This document shows, piece by piece, positions 1 through 9,348 of a stretch of DNA of 64,000 bases; the stretch's first letter is position 1; each line of letters begins with the position of its first letter. The position numbers were made by a program, and so were the translations under genes. The notes under the pieces were generated by a model. It was not told the origin of the DNA. It saw only the letters and a program-made list of their open reading frames with translations, and did no database searches. This DNA comes from Selaginella moellendorffii (taxonomy: Eukaryota > Streptophyta > Lycopodiopsida > Selaginellales > Selaginellaceae), in NCBI RefSeq assembly GCF_000143415.4, contig NW_003314302.1, forward strand, positions 142,065-206,064. The letters run 5' to 3'.

Positions 1-941
1 CTACTCGGCTGCTCGACATGGCCATGAAATCTCCACGGGCATACAAGCAGCTCCTCAGCCTCGTTTGCGGGGTGGCGGGTGACGAGCGAGAAGTCCCTGC
101 CATGGAAATCTTCCAGCCGAACTGGACGACTCCGGAGGCTTGGCCGATTAGCAGCACTGACAGCAGCGGCAGAGAGGCGCTTCAAGGCATCGACGTGCAG
201 AGAACCTTTGAGATCGTCAGCAAGGCTTCCTTCAATCCGAGGTACTCGAAAGGCCTCATCTACGTCGCGACGTGGTTCCTCCCGAGCTTCATCAACCATT
301 CCTGCGTTCCAAACGTGTGCCAGACGGTGCTAGGAACTTCGGCCTGCTACTTTGCTGCTCGCGACATCGCCGCCGGAGAAGAGCTCGTCCACTGCTACAT
401 CAATAGCGGCCATCCTTACAGGCGCAAGAGGCTCGCATCCTTCGAGTGTGATTGCAAGAAGTGCCACCTCGAGACGCTGCTGGATGAGGATCTCGTGGAG
501 GTGAACGGCTACTACAGGGACCTCGCCGAGGCAAACTTCGAGTTCCAGTTCAAGAAGGATCCCGAGGCTGGCAAGGTGGTGAAGAAGCTGGAAGAGGTTC
601 TCGCGAGCAAGCTCCAGGACGAGGAGGACCGGCAGTGCTTGCGAGCGATCCACTGGTCGCTATACCTCTACTATTACCAGAGGGTGGAGAGTGGGGCGGC
701 GGTGGCGGTGCCTGGCGGTGGCGTCCCAGCGGCGGAGGTGATCATGGCCTCGATGCACAAGTTCTCGGCGGCCAGCGACACGAATCTGGCTTACATGAAA
801 TTTCTGGTGGAGTTTGCACGGGACAAGGACGCGGCATGGAGCGTGATAGAGCGAGAGTGGGAGATCAAGCTTGGCAGACAGGAAGATCATCGTGTTGTCA
901 AGGCCATCGTCGAGAGAGGCCTGGAAATAATCACGGTTTAA
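1..941 (+). CDS. SET-domain protein lysine methyltransferase (SMYD/TPR-SET type), 5' end outside the window
   Basis: Probably transfers methyl groups from SAM to lysines of histone or non-histone proteins. The frame is open to the left edge: the codons before the ATG at 18 read T-R-L-L-D and match the paralogue at 1236-1655, so the true start lies upstream. Visible motifs are the SET core NHSCVPN (about residues 93-99 from the ATG at 18), AGEELVHCYI, and a post-SET cysteine cluster CDCKKC. An alpha-helical C-terminal tail ends at the stop at 939-941. A broken tandem copy follows directly. Family assignment comes from the NHSCxPN plus CxCxxC combination; the substrate cannot be inferred. Confidence 0.85.
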   Translation, partial: TRLLDMAMKSPRAYKQLLSLVCGVAGDEREVPAMEIFQPNWTTPEAWPISSTDSSGREALQGIDVQRTFEIVSKASFNPRYSKGLIYVATWFLPSFINHSCVPNVCQTVLGTSACYFAARDIAAGEELVHCYINSGHPYRRKRLASFECDCKKCHLETLLDEDLVEVNGYYRDLAEANFEFQFKKDPEAGKVVKKLEEVLASKLQDEEDRQCLRAIHWSLYLYYYQRVESGAAVAVPGGGVPAAEVIMASMHKFSAASDTNLAYMKFLVEFARDKDAAWSVIEREWEIKLGRQEDHRVVKAIVERGLEIITV

Positions 942-993
942 TTTCGAGGCGAGTCTTCCGACAACCCGGCGAACGTGGAGGTGCTCTCTTTCT

Positions 994-2070
994 TTGGCGA
1001 CGATCGCCTCCATGGCGTTCAAGGTACGAGCCCCGCGAGGAGTCAGGATGGAAGGGAACAAGCTCTTCAAAGAGGCCGCTGCTCAAGCCTATGCCTTGAG
1101 CGCATCCCAGCCACCTCAAGAGCGTGTATCGGAAGTCGTCTGCTTTGCTCAAGCTCCATCTCTACGAATGGTCGTGCCAGCTCTTGAGAGATTTCGACCA
1201 AACCATCGACCAGCTATTCGAGAAGTCCCAGAAACTTGCCAGGCAAAGCCGGACAGCAGCAGCATCGCGCGTGGAGTGATTCCAACAGCAAGAGCAAGAA
1301 ACAGCCAAAGTTTCCAGTGCTTGCCGAGTACGTTGCCCCGGTGGAGGTGAAGATGTGTGGAGACCAGAGCAAGAAGCGTGGCCAGGGGCCGTTTAACCGA
1401 GGTGAGCTTGTGCTCGTGAGCAACGCGGTCATCTTCGAGCAGGGTGAAAACGAGTCAGCTTGGGACCGAGACGCTGCTGCTCGGCTGCTTGACATGGCTA
1501 TGAAATCTCCACGGGTATACAAGCAGCTTCTCAGCCTCGTTTGCGAGGTGGCGGGCGACGAGCGAGAAGTCCCCGCCATGGAAACCTTCCGGCCGAACTG
1601 GACAACACCCGAGGGTTGGCCGATTTGCACTGACAGCAGCGGCGGAAGGCATTGAAGTGAAGCGAACCTTTGAGATCGTCAGCAAGGCGTCCTACAATCC
1701 GAGCTCCTCGAGCGGCTTCGTCTACCTCGCAACACCGAGCTTCATCAAGCATTCCTTGCAAAACGGACATTAAAGGTGACCTGCTACTTCGCGGCCCGAG
1801 ACATCGACGCTGGAGAAGAGCTCGTTTACTGCTACATCAATGGTGGCCATCCTTTCAAGCGCAAGAGCCTGAATTTCATGTGCGACTGCAAGGAGTGCTA
1901 CATGGAGACGCTGCTGGAAAACGATCTCGCGGACGACTACTACAGGGACTTCGCCGAGGCAAGCTTCGAGTTCAAGCTCGATGAGGAGGCCGACCGAACG
2001 AGATGTGGAAGGCGCTGAAGGCAGTTCTCGCGAGCAGGCTCAAGGACGAGGGGGAGCGGCAGTGCTTGTA
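994..2070 (+). pseudogene. Decayed tandem copy of the SET-domain gene
   Basis: Starts with a TPR-like N-terminal stretch (EGNKLFKE near 1050, then a helical segment around 1110-1257 in another frame). The SET N-terminal part at 1236-1655 is nearly identical to the upstream gene where they overlap. After a frameshift near 1648 the next piece reads IEVKRTFEIVSKASYNP. It ends at IKHSLQNGH and a stop near 1772, so the NHSCVPN catalytic and SAM-binding motif is destroyed. The post-SET part (AGEELVYCYI, CDCKEC) resumes in another frame at 1776-2018 and stops early. Several frame breaks and loss of the core motif make an active enzyme implausible. Confidence 0.85.
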
Positions 2071-2166
2071 GAGTCTTAACATTTACCTTTGAGACCTTTA
2101 CAGGCAGAGATAGTCTTCCAAGCACGTAAGCAACAGTTCATTTTTTTTTCGGTTCTAACTCTCCTT

Positions 2167-3276
2167 TCATTTTGTTTTTTCTCTCCAGCTTTTACGAGTT
2201 CGCTCCTGCTTCCTCATACACTCCATGAAGTCCTCCAGATCGGAAGTGTAGACAACTTTTTCTATGTAGAAGGGGATTCGATCAAACCCAACGTCGTTCC
2301 TCTTGGAGAAGAATCGCCCCGAGCTCGACTCTATCGCCGGCCGCAACGCCAACCAAATGGCCGTGTCCGCTCCAACCTCGGCCGAGTGCCCGTTGTTCCT
2401 GGACATGGCCGTGCTGGTCACCCCCGGACACATGCAGTTGGCGAAGATCTTGTGACCCTCGGGAAGTTTGGAGAGATCTCTCGCCAGAACTCGCGTGTAG
2501 GCGTTGAGAGCTATCTTGGAGAAGCAGTAGTCGTAAGCTCCAAACATCCTGGACCAGCCCTTCTCGATGACCCGTCCGTGCTCGACGTCCTCCAGGTACT
2601 CCTTGACTATCTCGTCGATGGCTTCCATCGAGAGCTCGTCAATGTTTGAGATCTTATGGGCGAGAGCTTGGTTTTGCAGTGCCTGGAAGGACAAGTTTGT
2701 AAGATCTTTGGAGGATTCAAGATGGAGAAGGAGGCTTACATCCAATCGGCTTGTTCCGGAGCTCACGTTGACGATGCGGGCTCCGTGAGAGGATGGACGC
2801 ATGAGCGAGATCAAACTCTCTGTGAGCTTTCGAACTGCGAGGTAATTCGTGTCAATCACAGCTTTGGAGTTCTCCAAGTTTGTGAGAGCTCCCGGAGTAG
2901 CTCCCGAGATTCCCGCGTTGTTCACCTTGACAATGGATCAAACTAAGCAGTGAGCTCACGAGCTTGTTCTTACCAAAATGTCCAAGCCACCAAACTTGGT
3001 TTTGATCCATCTCGCAAACTCCTGGATCGACGAGGCGCTTGTCACGTCCAGCCGGTGGAAGTGGATCAGCGATGGATCGATTCTCTCGTCTTGTTTGAGC
3101 GAGTCCACGGTTTCCCAGCCCCGGAGCTCGTCTCTGGCAGTCAGGATCGTCGTCACGCCCTCCATGGCCAGACCGCGAGCTATGGCCAATCCAAGCCCCT
3201 TGTTGCTGCCAGTCACCACGGCAATCGTCTCTCTCGACCACCATCTTCGATCGATCGCGCAAAATCGATCCAGGAG
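2167..3276 (-). CDS. Short-chain dehydrogenase/reductase (plant carbonyl or menthone reductase-like)
   Basis: NAD(P)H-dependent reductase of the classical SDR fold. Exon 1 (3276-2974) carries RWWSRETIAVV followed by TGSNKGLG, the cofactor glycine motif. A 48-bp intron (2973-2926, GT..AG) restores LDIL-V-NNAGIS. Exon 2 (2925-2167) has NNAG, the catalytic serine in VNVSSGTS, YCFSK (YxxxK), CPGVTSTAM and VGADTAIWLAL, all as in plant SDRs related to salutaridine or menthone reductases. The start is unresolved: the SDR frame is open only to a TAA at 3277-3279 and no in-frame ATG precedes the glycine motif, so a short upstream exon is likely. It lies divergent to the Tim10 gene. A scrap of this gene including its intron lies at 60535-60612. 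Confidence 0.88.
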
Positions 3277-3501
3277 TTAGAGATGCGAGAAGAAACGAGA
3301 AATACCACTCACCGATTGCTGCCCATAGCTCAAGGTTCTTCGAAGAGCGTTCTTGATCGAGAAATCCTCGCGATCTTTCCGTGAGGAGTTCTTTAAAGCG
3401 CGTTTCCTGTTTTCCGGCGAAATTGTCGTTTTTCAAATGGAAGCATATGTCTCCTGGAATATAGGGTTAGGGTTCTTCCGTTAATAAGAGCTTTCTTTCT
3501 A
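3277..3501. promoter_or_regulatory. Bidirectional upstream region between SDR (-) and Tim10 (+), with a telo-box
   Basis: About 225 bp separate the two divergent coding regions, so both promoters and 5' UTRs must be shared or overlap here. A telo-box-like element AGGGTTAGGGTT lies at 3463-3474, about 30 bp upstream of the Tim10 ATG. Such boxes are common in plant promoters of growth and translation-related genes. No convincing TATA box was seen. An upstream SDR exon may also lie here. Confidence 0.45.
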
Positions 3502-3908
3502 ATGAGCAAGACGACGGACCTTGGCGTGATCGAGGAACTGGGGTATTGGGTCGAGCTCAACACCAAGTAAGTCTCTTCGATTGATTCCAACTGCAAGCTT
3601 ATTGGGGATTTTTTTTCTGCGATCCAGAATGACCAAAATGTGCTGCGACAAATGTATTGGAAAAAAGTGAGTTCCCAGCTTCAAACTTCCGAAAGAAATC
3701 ATTTTTGGATGGATTGTGCTCACAGTTACAAGGATCCGGATCTTAATCTTGGCGAGATGGCCTGCATCGATCGATGCGTCTCAAAGTATAAACAGGCAAG
3801 TCAGCTCCACGAAAGAGCTCTCTTTTTTTTTTCTCTTGTGCTTACGCTGGTTGTGTGAAGGTGAATGCGATTATCGGGCAGATTCTTTCCACCCCGAGAC
3901 GAGATTGA
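3502..3908 (+). CDS. TIM10: Mitochondrial import inner membrane translocase subunit Tim10 (small Tim chaperone)
   Basis: Intermembrane-space chaperone that, with Tim9, carries hydrophobic precursors to the TIM22 complex. Four tiny exons give 73 aa: 3502-3566, 3628-3666, 3726-3795 and 3861-3908. Introns are 3567-3627, 3667-3725 and 3796-3860. The protein has the twin CX3C motifs CCDKC and CIDRC that form the two disulphides, and the Tim10 signature YKDPDLNLGEMACIDRCVSK followed by VNAIIGQIL. Plant Tim10 is usually about 80-85 aa, so this is full length. The third intron starts with GC (CAG|GCAAGT), a recognised non-canonical donor. The stop is 36 bp from the stop of the convergent methyltransferase gene. 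An exon-3 scrap lies at 60491-60533. Confidence 0.9.
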
Positions 3909-3944
3909 TTTTTTTTTTTTTTTTCTTTCCCGAGAGAAGGCTTG

Positions 3945-5357
3945 TCAATCGAAAGCTTTCCATTCGAGTGTGCCTTTTTGTAGCCTCTCGGGAAGAGCCT
4001 GAGACCATTTTTCGAGATCCGGGAGAGGACCCGTGAAAGCCATTTTGTTGTTAATTCGATCAATCTTTCGCCAGTTCACCTGGAGAGAGTTTTGTTTCCA
4101 AACTCTAGAGGAGAAAAACAAAGAGAAAGCTTTACCTCGCCTGGAAATGCTTTAGACATTGCACGTAGAATGTTGTGCTTGTTTTGATCTCCATGGAGCT
4201 TCCTTTTCTCCACGAAGTTGATCATGATCCGGCCTCCCGGTTTCAATCTCTTCCGGAGTTTCAACCATGTCTCCACCTGGAAGAACTAAAACTATGAGAT
4301 CACAAAGACCATAACGTTGTTTCTACCTCGTGCAGCTCTGGCAAAACCTCCGCGTTTGAGAACAAATCCACGACAATGCCTGGACAAGAGTCACAGCTTC
4401 TGAGAAAAGATGATAAAAGAACTTGCATGTCACAGGACCTGCAAATCCTCCGTCGGGATCACTGGCATCCGAGAAAGCGTCTCCGATATGAATTTTCAGT
4501 CCGCCACCGTGTTCATTCTCGCCTTCCAGCTCGGACAGGCCAAGATATTCTCTCGCCTTTTCAATCAGCTGCATGAAAACTGTGAGCTCCGGGGATGGAA
4601 AATGCAAGAGACTCACGAGTTCATCGATCTCAAAGCCTATCAATTCTCGCTGGGGCCACAAATGGAGCAGTAATCGAGCAGCAGTGCCACCTCCCTGTTG
4701 AAACAAAGTTTTTTGTAAGAAGAAGCACACGAAAAGTTCTTACCAATCCGAGAATTGCAATGGGACCTTCCGGAATGATCGGTGGAAGCGAGGAGAACTC
4801 ATCCTAAAGAACACACATGAGCTTACTTAAGAACAAAGAAAGGAAAGAGAATTTCTTTTACCCAGTAGTATCCAACCCACATCGAATCCTCCATGTAAAC
4901 GCTGTGAGGATCTCCTGCATTGACAAAGATCCTAGCACGACTCGAGTCACACAAGAAATCCATGAACAAAGAAAGCGATAATCCCTAGCCTACCTGTTTG
5001 ATCGAGCAGCAGCAATCTTGCCCCAGCGAAATCAGCCAGCGAATCCCTCGGCAGCTCCACGATCGCAATGGCATTGTAGTCACTCTCCAAGAACGCGAGA
5101 ATCGCTGGGCCCGCGGCGTCCAAATCTTCCTCGATCCATCCCTCCTCCAAGGAAATCCCATCCCTCCCTGGATTGGCCGCAAGAACAAGGCGGCATCCAC
5201 GCGGATTGATCCCCGGCAAGCATCGCAATGGAGGATTCACTGCCCTAAGAAGCTCCACGGGCAGCTGTGAGAGAGGGAACCCGGCTATGGCGATCCCATC
5301 GCACGAGGAAGGGAAAAGAGGCCACCAGACAAAGCAAGCAAATATTGCGAGTAGCAT
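3945..5357 (-). CDS. Spermidine-synthase-like SAM-dependent methyltransferase superfamily protein
   Basis: Eight exons (5357-4990, 4931-4862, 4803-4744, 4694-4617, 4568-4439, 4379-4327, 4276-4136, 4079-3945) join to 344 aa. The N-terminus MLLAIFACFVWWPLF is hydrophobic and may be a signal or membrane anchor. The Rossmann part shows NAGDPHSVYMED, LGLGGGTAARLLL (SAM motif I), GFEID (acidic ribose-binding residue), HIGDAF and GIVVDLFSNAEVLPELHE, as in plant polyamine-synthase-like proteins. Exons 2-8 join cleanly with GT..AG introns of 46-72 bp. The exon 1/2 junction keeps frame only with a GC donor (AG|GCTAGG at 4989-4988); the nearby GT would shift it, so this junction is tentative. It is convergent with Tim10. 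The substrate is not predictable. A truncated copy lies at 60000-60455. Confidence 0.75.
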
Positions 5358-5612
5358 GTTAACTGGTTTTAGGGCTCTTGTTCTTTGCGACTCTTGGATT
5401 CGATGAAGAGAGGAATGGAATCCGAGCCGCCGAGGTGAAATCGCGCGAAGCCGTGTGAATTTCTTGCGAAATCTCTCGTCTGTGTGCCTGCCAGGTACTG
5501 CTGGAGATTTGTTTGCGATGATCCGGCGCGACAAGCTCCCCCTGTCGTTCGCCAGGAGCAATCCAGCCTCGACACGCCCCAATCCGTCGCTGACAACTCG
5601 AAATCCTTCCCG

Positions 5613-5999
5613 ATGGAAGCTCCCGAGGCCGCATTTCCGCGAGAAATCCCGCACAGAGATGAGAGCTCGTACAGGGAGGAAAGATTTCTGCCGATGAGGG
5701 ACGATCAAGGGTCGATGCTCATGGTGGGGCGATTCGGCGGCGCCAGATTCCACGTGTGGAAGATGAGGATGCAAATGCTGCTGGTGCTACACGATCAGTG
5801 GGGCGTGGTGAGCGGATCGGAGGCCCGGCCGGGAGAATCCGCGAGGAAGGAAGATTGCCTAGAGTTTGAGAAGAAGGACGCGAGAGCGCGAGCGAATATT
5901 TTGCTCCATCTCGAGGACAGGCAGCTAATGCAGGTGTGGCACACAACGTCAGCGAAGCAGGCATGGGATCTCCTGGGCGACATGTACATGGCGTTCTAG
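5613..5999 (+). CDS. Copia-type gag (UBN2-like) N-terminal fragment, open reading frame
   Basis: A 128-aa open frame from the ATG at 5613; the frame is also open upstream without an ATG. The core reads FGGARFHVWKMRMQMLL, WGVVSGSE, ARARANILLHLEDRQLMQVW and AKQAWDLLGDMY, the conserved start of Copia gag polyproteins that in an intact element would be followed by protease, integrase and RT. None of those follows; the frame ends at 5999. It is therefore a gag fragment carried in the segmental duplication, possibly expressed but more likely a relic. Homologous fragments on the minus strand lie at about 59330-59990 and 44870-45100. Confidence 0.7.
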   Translation: MEAPEAAFPREIPHRDESSYREERFLPMRDDQGSMLMVGRFGGARFHVWKMRMQMLLVLHDQWGVVSGSEARPGESARKEDCLEFEKKDARARANILLHLEDRQLMQVWHTTSAKQAWDLLGDMYMAF

Positions 6000-6027
6000 G
6001 AGTCCGGGATTTAGGGTTTTAGCGCCT

Positions 6028-6070
6028 TGATAGATAGAAAGAATGATAATGGCGCGTCCACAGCTAGCAC
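6028..6070 (+). pseudogene. 5' scrap of the pseudouridine synthase gene (left-arm copy)
   Basis: The sequence GATAGATAGAAAGAATG and the following GGCGCGTCCACAGCTAGC match the 5' UTR, start codon and first codons of the intact gene whose ATG is at 59281 on the minus strand (M-L-V-A-R-P-Q-L-A there, M-I-M-A-R-P-Q-L-A here). Similarity stops at about 6068. It fixes the collinearity of the two mirror-image arms next to the gag fragment. Confidence 0.75.
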
Positions 6071-6110
6071 CAAGGATGATCTTTGTCGTTGTCACCGACA
6101 GTAGAGTTTA

Positions 6111-6131
6111 CCCTAAACCCTAAACCCTAAA
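6111..6131 (+). repeat. Interstitial telomeric repeat, three CCCTAAA units
   Basis: Three perfect tandem copies of the plant telomere unit CCCTAAA. They lie about 40 bp past the point where the left-arm pseudouridine synthase copy loses similarity to the intact gene, so they may mark a repaired break. Confidence 0.8.
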
Positions 6132-6299
6132 TTTGCAAGGTCCGGATTACAATGCTTCTTCGGGCTGGACCGGTTCCAAGGGGCTCAAAATTCTAGAAAC
6201 CATCAGCCGAACTAACACAAATGGTGAGTCAAAGATGTTAGCGAATGTTCTTGTGGTCAATATAGCGTTGACTCTAGCTACCCAAAAGCTTAACTCACA

Positions 6300-7380
6300 C
6301 AAGCGGCTGTTTGTGAGCTCCATCTCCGCGTGCTCAAACGTGGAAGAAGGCAGGAAAATCTACACGGGTTCTCTTACAATGCTCTCAGCTTGTCAAGAAA
6401 TTATCAAGAGATTATCTAGGGCTCAAGCATCTGGGAATGCACCGGCTGATCGCCGGGAAAGCATCGCAAGAAGTGCCGGATAAAATTCAAAAATCTGGCT
6501 TAGAAAGTGCTGCTATTCTGTAAAGCGCTTGTAGCTCAGGGGATAGAGCGTCTGTTTCCGGAGCAGAAAGTCACAGGTTCGATATCTGTCAGGAGTGTGA
6601 TACAGTTGATCTGGTGGAGCATAGCTGGATCGACTGCATGTTCTCCTTTCCTTGTGTGTTGTGATTATTCCTTTCTTCTCTTGGTGTCTTTGGACAAGAT
6701 GGATCGGAGCAGATTAACCATCTTTAGGTAAAGAGTTTCATGATACAGTAGGATGTATAAACGGGCCATGATGGTTGGTTGAGACTGATGAAAGAATGGT
6801 GGCATTTGGAGAATCCTCATTGATTTGTGCTAGTGAGTCAAGAGGAGCTCTTTAGATCGAGCAGCAGCTGAGATTGTGCGAGATTTGGCTCACGGCAGGC
6901 GGATGCACCGTGTCATCCAGCCTCTGATACAAGCGCTTTGTTTCAATCTCCTCTATAGGTGTGCCAGAAGTGCCGGAGCATCAAAGACGCCACCGATTTG
7001 GTCAGATCGATTGCATAATGTAACGATTACTACATTTGCCTTAAACGGGCATCTGGAGGTCGCAAATACACTCTTTCTTTCCGATGCTCAGCAAAAGGTG
7101 ATCTCCTGGAACACAGGGCTTGCATTGTATGGAAAGCCCGGTCCGATGCTTTGTAATATTCACCAACACACCATTGTGTCTTGGACCAGTATCATGCACA
7201 TATAAGTCCCATGGGGCATCTTGACGAGGCTGTTGCTCTCAGTTTATTTGGAAGCCAAGAGTTACAAGCAGCTCCAAAGCATTCATTCTTCCTTGCTAAT
7301 CGAACAAGTCTTTACCTATGGTGTCAAAGCAAACATGCTTGGAATCATATCTGTATTGAGAATCACAGCTCTCTAGATTA
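6300..7380 (+). pseudogene. PLS-class PPR pseudogene fragments flanking the tRNA-Arg locus
   Basis: Short PPR-like stretches occur in broken frames: ISACSNVEEGRKIY near 6320-6365, DLAHGRRMH at 6880-6910, HNVTITTFALNGHLEVANTL at about 7013-7072, then a VISWNT-type motif and HTIVSWTSIM, and GHLDEAVALSLF near 7212-7250. Stops and frame changes separate them and no DYW or E domain follows. The tRNA-like sequence and about 280 bp of non-PPR DNA lie between the first and second stretch, so the pieces may come from two genes. Confidence 0.6.
6525..6597 (+). tRNA. tRNA-Arg(CCG)-like gene, slightly degenerate
   Basis: A 73-nt cloverleaf can be folded. The D arm is GCTC..GAGC; the anticodon stem TCTGT/GCAGA holds loop TTCCGGA (anticodon CCG, reading CGG). 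The variable loop has 5 nt, and the T arm ACAGG-TTCGATA-TCTGT ends in a G-T pair. The acceptor stem has a G-A mismatch at the third pair and weak G-T pairs. The B box GGTTCGATATC departs from GGTTCGANTCC. No intron and no encoded CCA. Either a real but weak gene or a decaying copy. Confidence 0.55.
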
Positions 7381-7563
7381 GCAGAAAAAATGGGAAAGCA
7401 AAGGAGGCTGCCTCCCATAGATAAAGCTCCATATGGGCACAAACTCTCACAAATGCTCGCACAGACTTTAGAATGCGAAGTGTTGGTCACTGAATGGTCA
7501 TAGCTAGCTGCTTATGTAGATGACCATGAGGAAAGAGGGTCGACCAAAAGATAAGCAGCAAAA

Positions 7564-7686
7564 ATGGCTCCTTCTCGAAAGCTTGTGCTTGCATTGCTCC
7601 CTTTATCCCTGCTCATCACTGCTACTTTTGCTGCTGAAAATGAAGGTAGTAGTTTTCTTCTCCAAAATCGGGCACCATATTGCTAG
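7564..7686 (+). CDS. Possible 40-aa signal-peptide-like ORF (gene start fragment)
   Basis: Reads MAPSRKLVLALLPLSLLITA then TFAAENEG, a textbook secretory signal with an Ala-x-Ala-like cleavage site, and stops at 7684-7686 twelve residues later. No mature domain follows, so this is either the first exon of a lost gene or a fragment. The second half of the sequence is repeated in inverted orientation at 7750-7800. Confidence 0.3.
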   Translation: MAPSRKLVLALLPLSLLITATFAAENEGSSFLLQNRAPYC

Positions 7687-7801
7687 GGTAACTTGGTCGT
7701 CCAGTGCAGATCTGTGAATCCAATTCAAACACTAAGATCATTGAGATTCTGGAGAAGAAAACCACTACCTTCATTTTCAGCAGCAAAAATAGCAGTGATA
7801 T
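7614..7801. repeat. Inverted repeat, arms of about 49 bp separated by about 90 bp
   Basis: The left arm (7614-7662, ATCACTGCTACTTTTGCTGC onward) recurs as its reverse complement at about 7750-7801 with very few mismatches. A transcript would form a long hairpin. The left arm covers the end of the signal-peptide-like ORF. Confidence 0.8.
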
Positions 7802-8299
7802 AAGAGGAGATGCATTTCTCTCTATGGTTTCCAGAGCTTCTTCACCTTAGCCATTCTTCCCAGGGGCCACCAGGACTCATGGACGGTGTATGTGGAAGCT
7901 TTCAAATAAAGATGGAGCTTCTTTCCTGGTAGATGCCACTCAGAATTTCAAGTATTCATTCAGCTCCATTCCGTCGTGGCAGTCTCCACACTTTACAACC
8001 AAGTCTTCTAAATGCTTCCCAGAGACTTAGCTTTTCCTGCCTTGGAGCTCACAAACAGTCTTTCTCCTGAAGATCCAAACAGATTGCTGGCTCTGTAAGA
8101 AATCACATAAGACATGATTTACAAGTGAAATCATGGGTCCATGAAAATTCGTTTAGCTCAGCCAGCTTAGCTGCCACATCCTGGGGCTGGCCAGTTGGAG
8201 CTCTAGCTAATGAAAGAATCGGTGAAGTGGATGTGTGGCCCAAGACATGCTTCTGTATTCTGCAGCTGTTTAAGCTGGCTTGCAGCTTAAATTTAAACA

Positions 8300-8870
8300 C
8301 ATGAAAAGAAGGATTTAGCCATGCTCAAACCAAGGGGAAAACTTAAAAACAAAGTATTATATAGTCCCTGTAAGCTGAAAGAAAACAAAATATTTTAACA
8401 AATTAAAAGGAAATTGTGAACATTTTAAGTTCATTATTATTAAGTATTTACTTAATAGTGTTTATTATTATACTAGAACTATAATATATTAAGAATAAAT
8501 TCATTACAAGTAAAATGCTAAAATTAACTCATTTTAAAAGCTATATGATTGTATCAACACTAAGTGGTTTGCACTATAAAGTATATGTATTATTTCAATA
8601 AAAAATTAGATAATTGTACATATAAAAAATTTGCAAAGTCCAAACATAAAACCTACATGTACATACACAAAAGAAAAATTTTGTTTATAACTTTAAAGAA
8701 AATACATAAAATTTCCAATTAAATATTTAAATTTATATTCTCAACACTTATAATATAATATAAATATAAGTACTCACAAAATAATAAAATATTTATATGA
8801 AATTTGACTTCTTTATAAATTATAATGCACAAAAATAGATATTAAATAATATTTATGTGTGCATATACCA
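8300..8870. other. AT-rich intergenic stretch, nothing recognisable
   Basis: Long runs of A and T, no open frame of note, no recognisable transposon end. It separates the 6-8 kb fragments from the PPR/APH fragments at 8.9-9.7 kb. The preceding 7.7-8.3 kb also holds no recognisable coding sequence. Confidence 0.6.
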
Positions 8871-8938
8871 TGAGAGAGCTAGCTCGAGAACACAGCCCTT
8901 CTCCATAAAGCCACGAGCTCAATCAAGCATACCGGCCA

Positions 8939-9335
8939 TTAATCAGCGTGGAATACGTTATAGAGTTTGGCGCACTCGCCGACTTTCTTCTCTCTCCATC
9001 GATAGCAGTGGTATACAACACCACATCCAGTCTTCTTCAAGTTCCAGGTCCCCAACTGGTTTAGTCTGCAGAGAATGGTATAGAGTGTAGATAAGCAGCT
9101 TCTCCTCGTCTCACCGAAAACATGCACAGCATCAAGGTCGTGAAATTCAGCACAGCCCCCTGCGATCATCTGGTTGAGAAGATCGTACGCATCGTCCAAC
9201 CTTGTCAGCTTGCAGAAGCCGTTCATGAGGGTGGTGTACGTCCGGAGAGCTTCCAGTCTCAGCCATCCGGTTCATCGCCTCGTCCATCTGTCCCAGGGAG
9301 TTGTAAATCACCGTGTTGCTGCCTCTCTTGATCAT
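8939..9335 (-). pseudogene. Fragment of the P-class PPR gene (left-arm copy)
   Basis: Minus-strand pieces read MIKRGSNTVIYNS, MDEAMNRMAETGSSPDV and MNGFCKLTRLDDAYDLLNQM, matching the intact PPR gene at about 56800-57030. Frame breaks and a run of unrelated residues after LLNQM show it is dead. The APH-like fragment begins directly upstream (at 9349 and beyond), although in the intact arm these two regions are more than 3 kb apart. Confidence 0.85.
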
Positions 9336-9348
9336 CTGGCCGAAGTGA

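Noticed and set aside
660-1070. Minus-strand 136-codon frame antisense to the SET gene.
   Set aside because: No recognisable motif; overlaps a clear SET coding region on the other strand.
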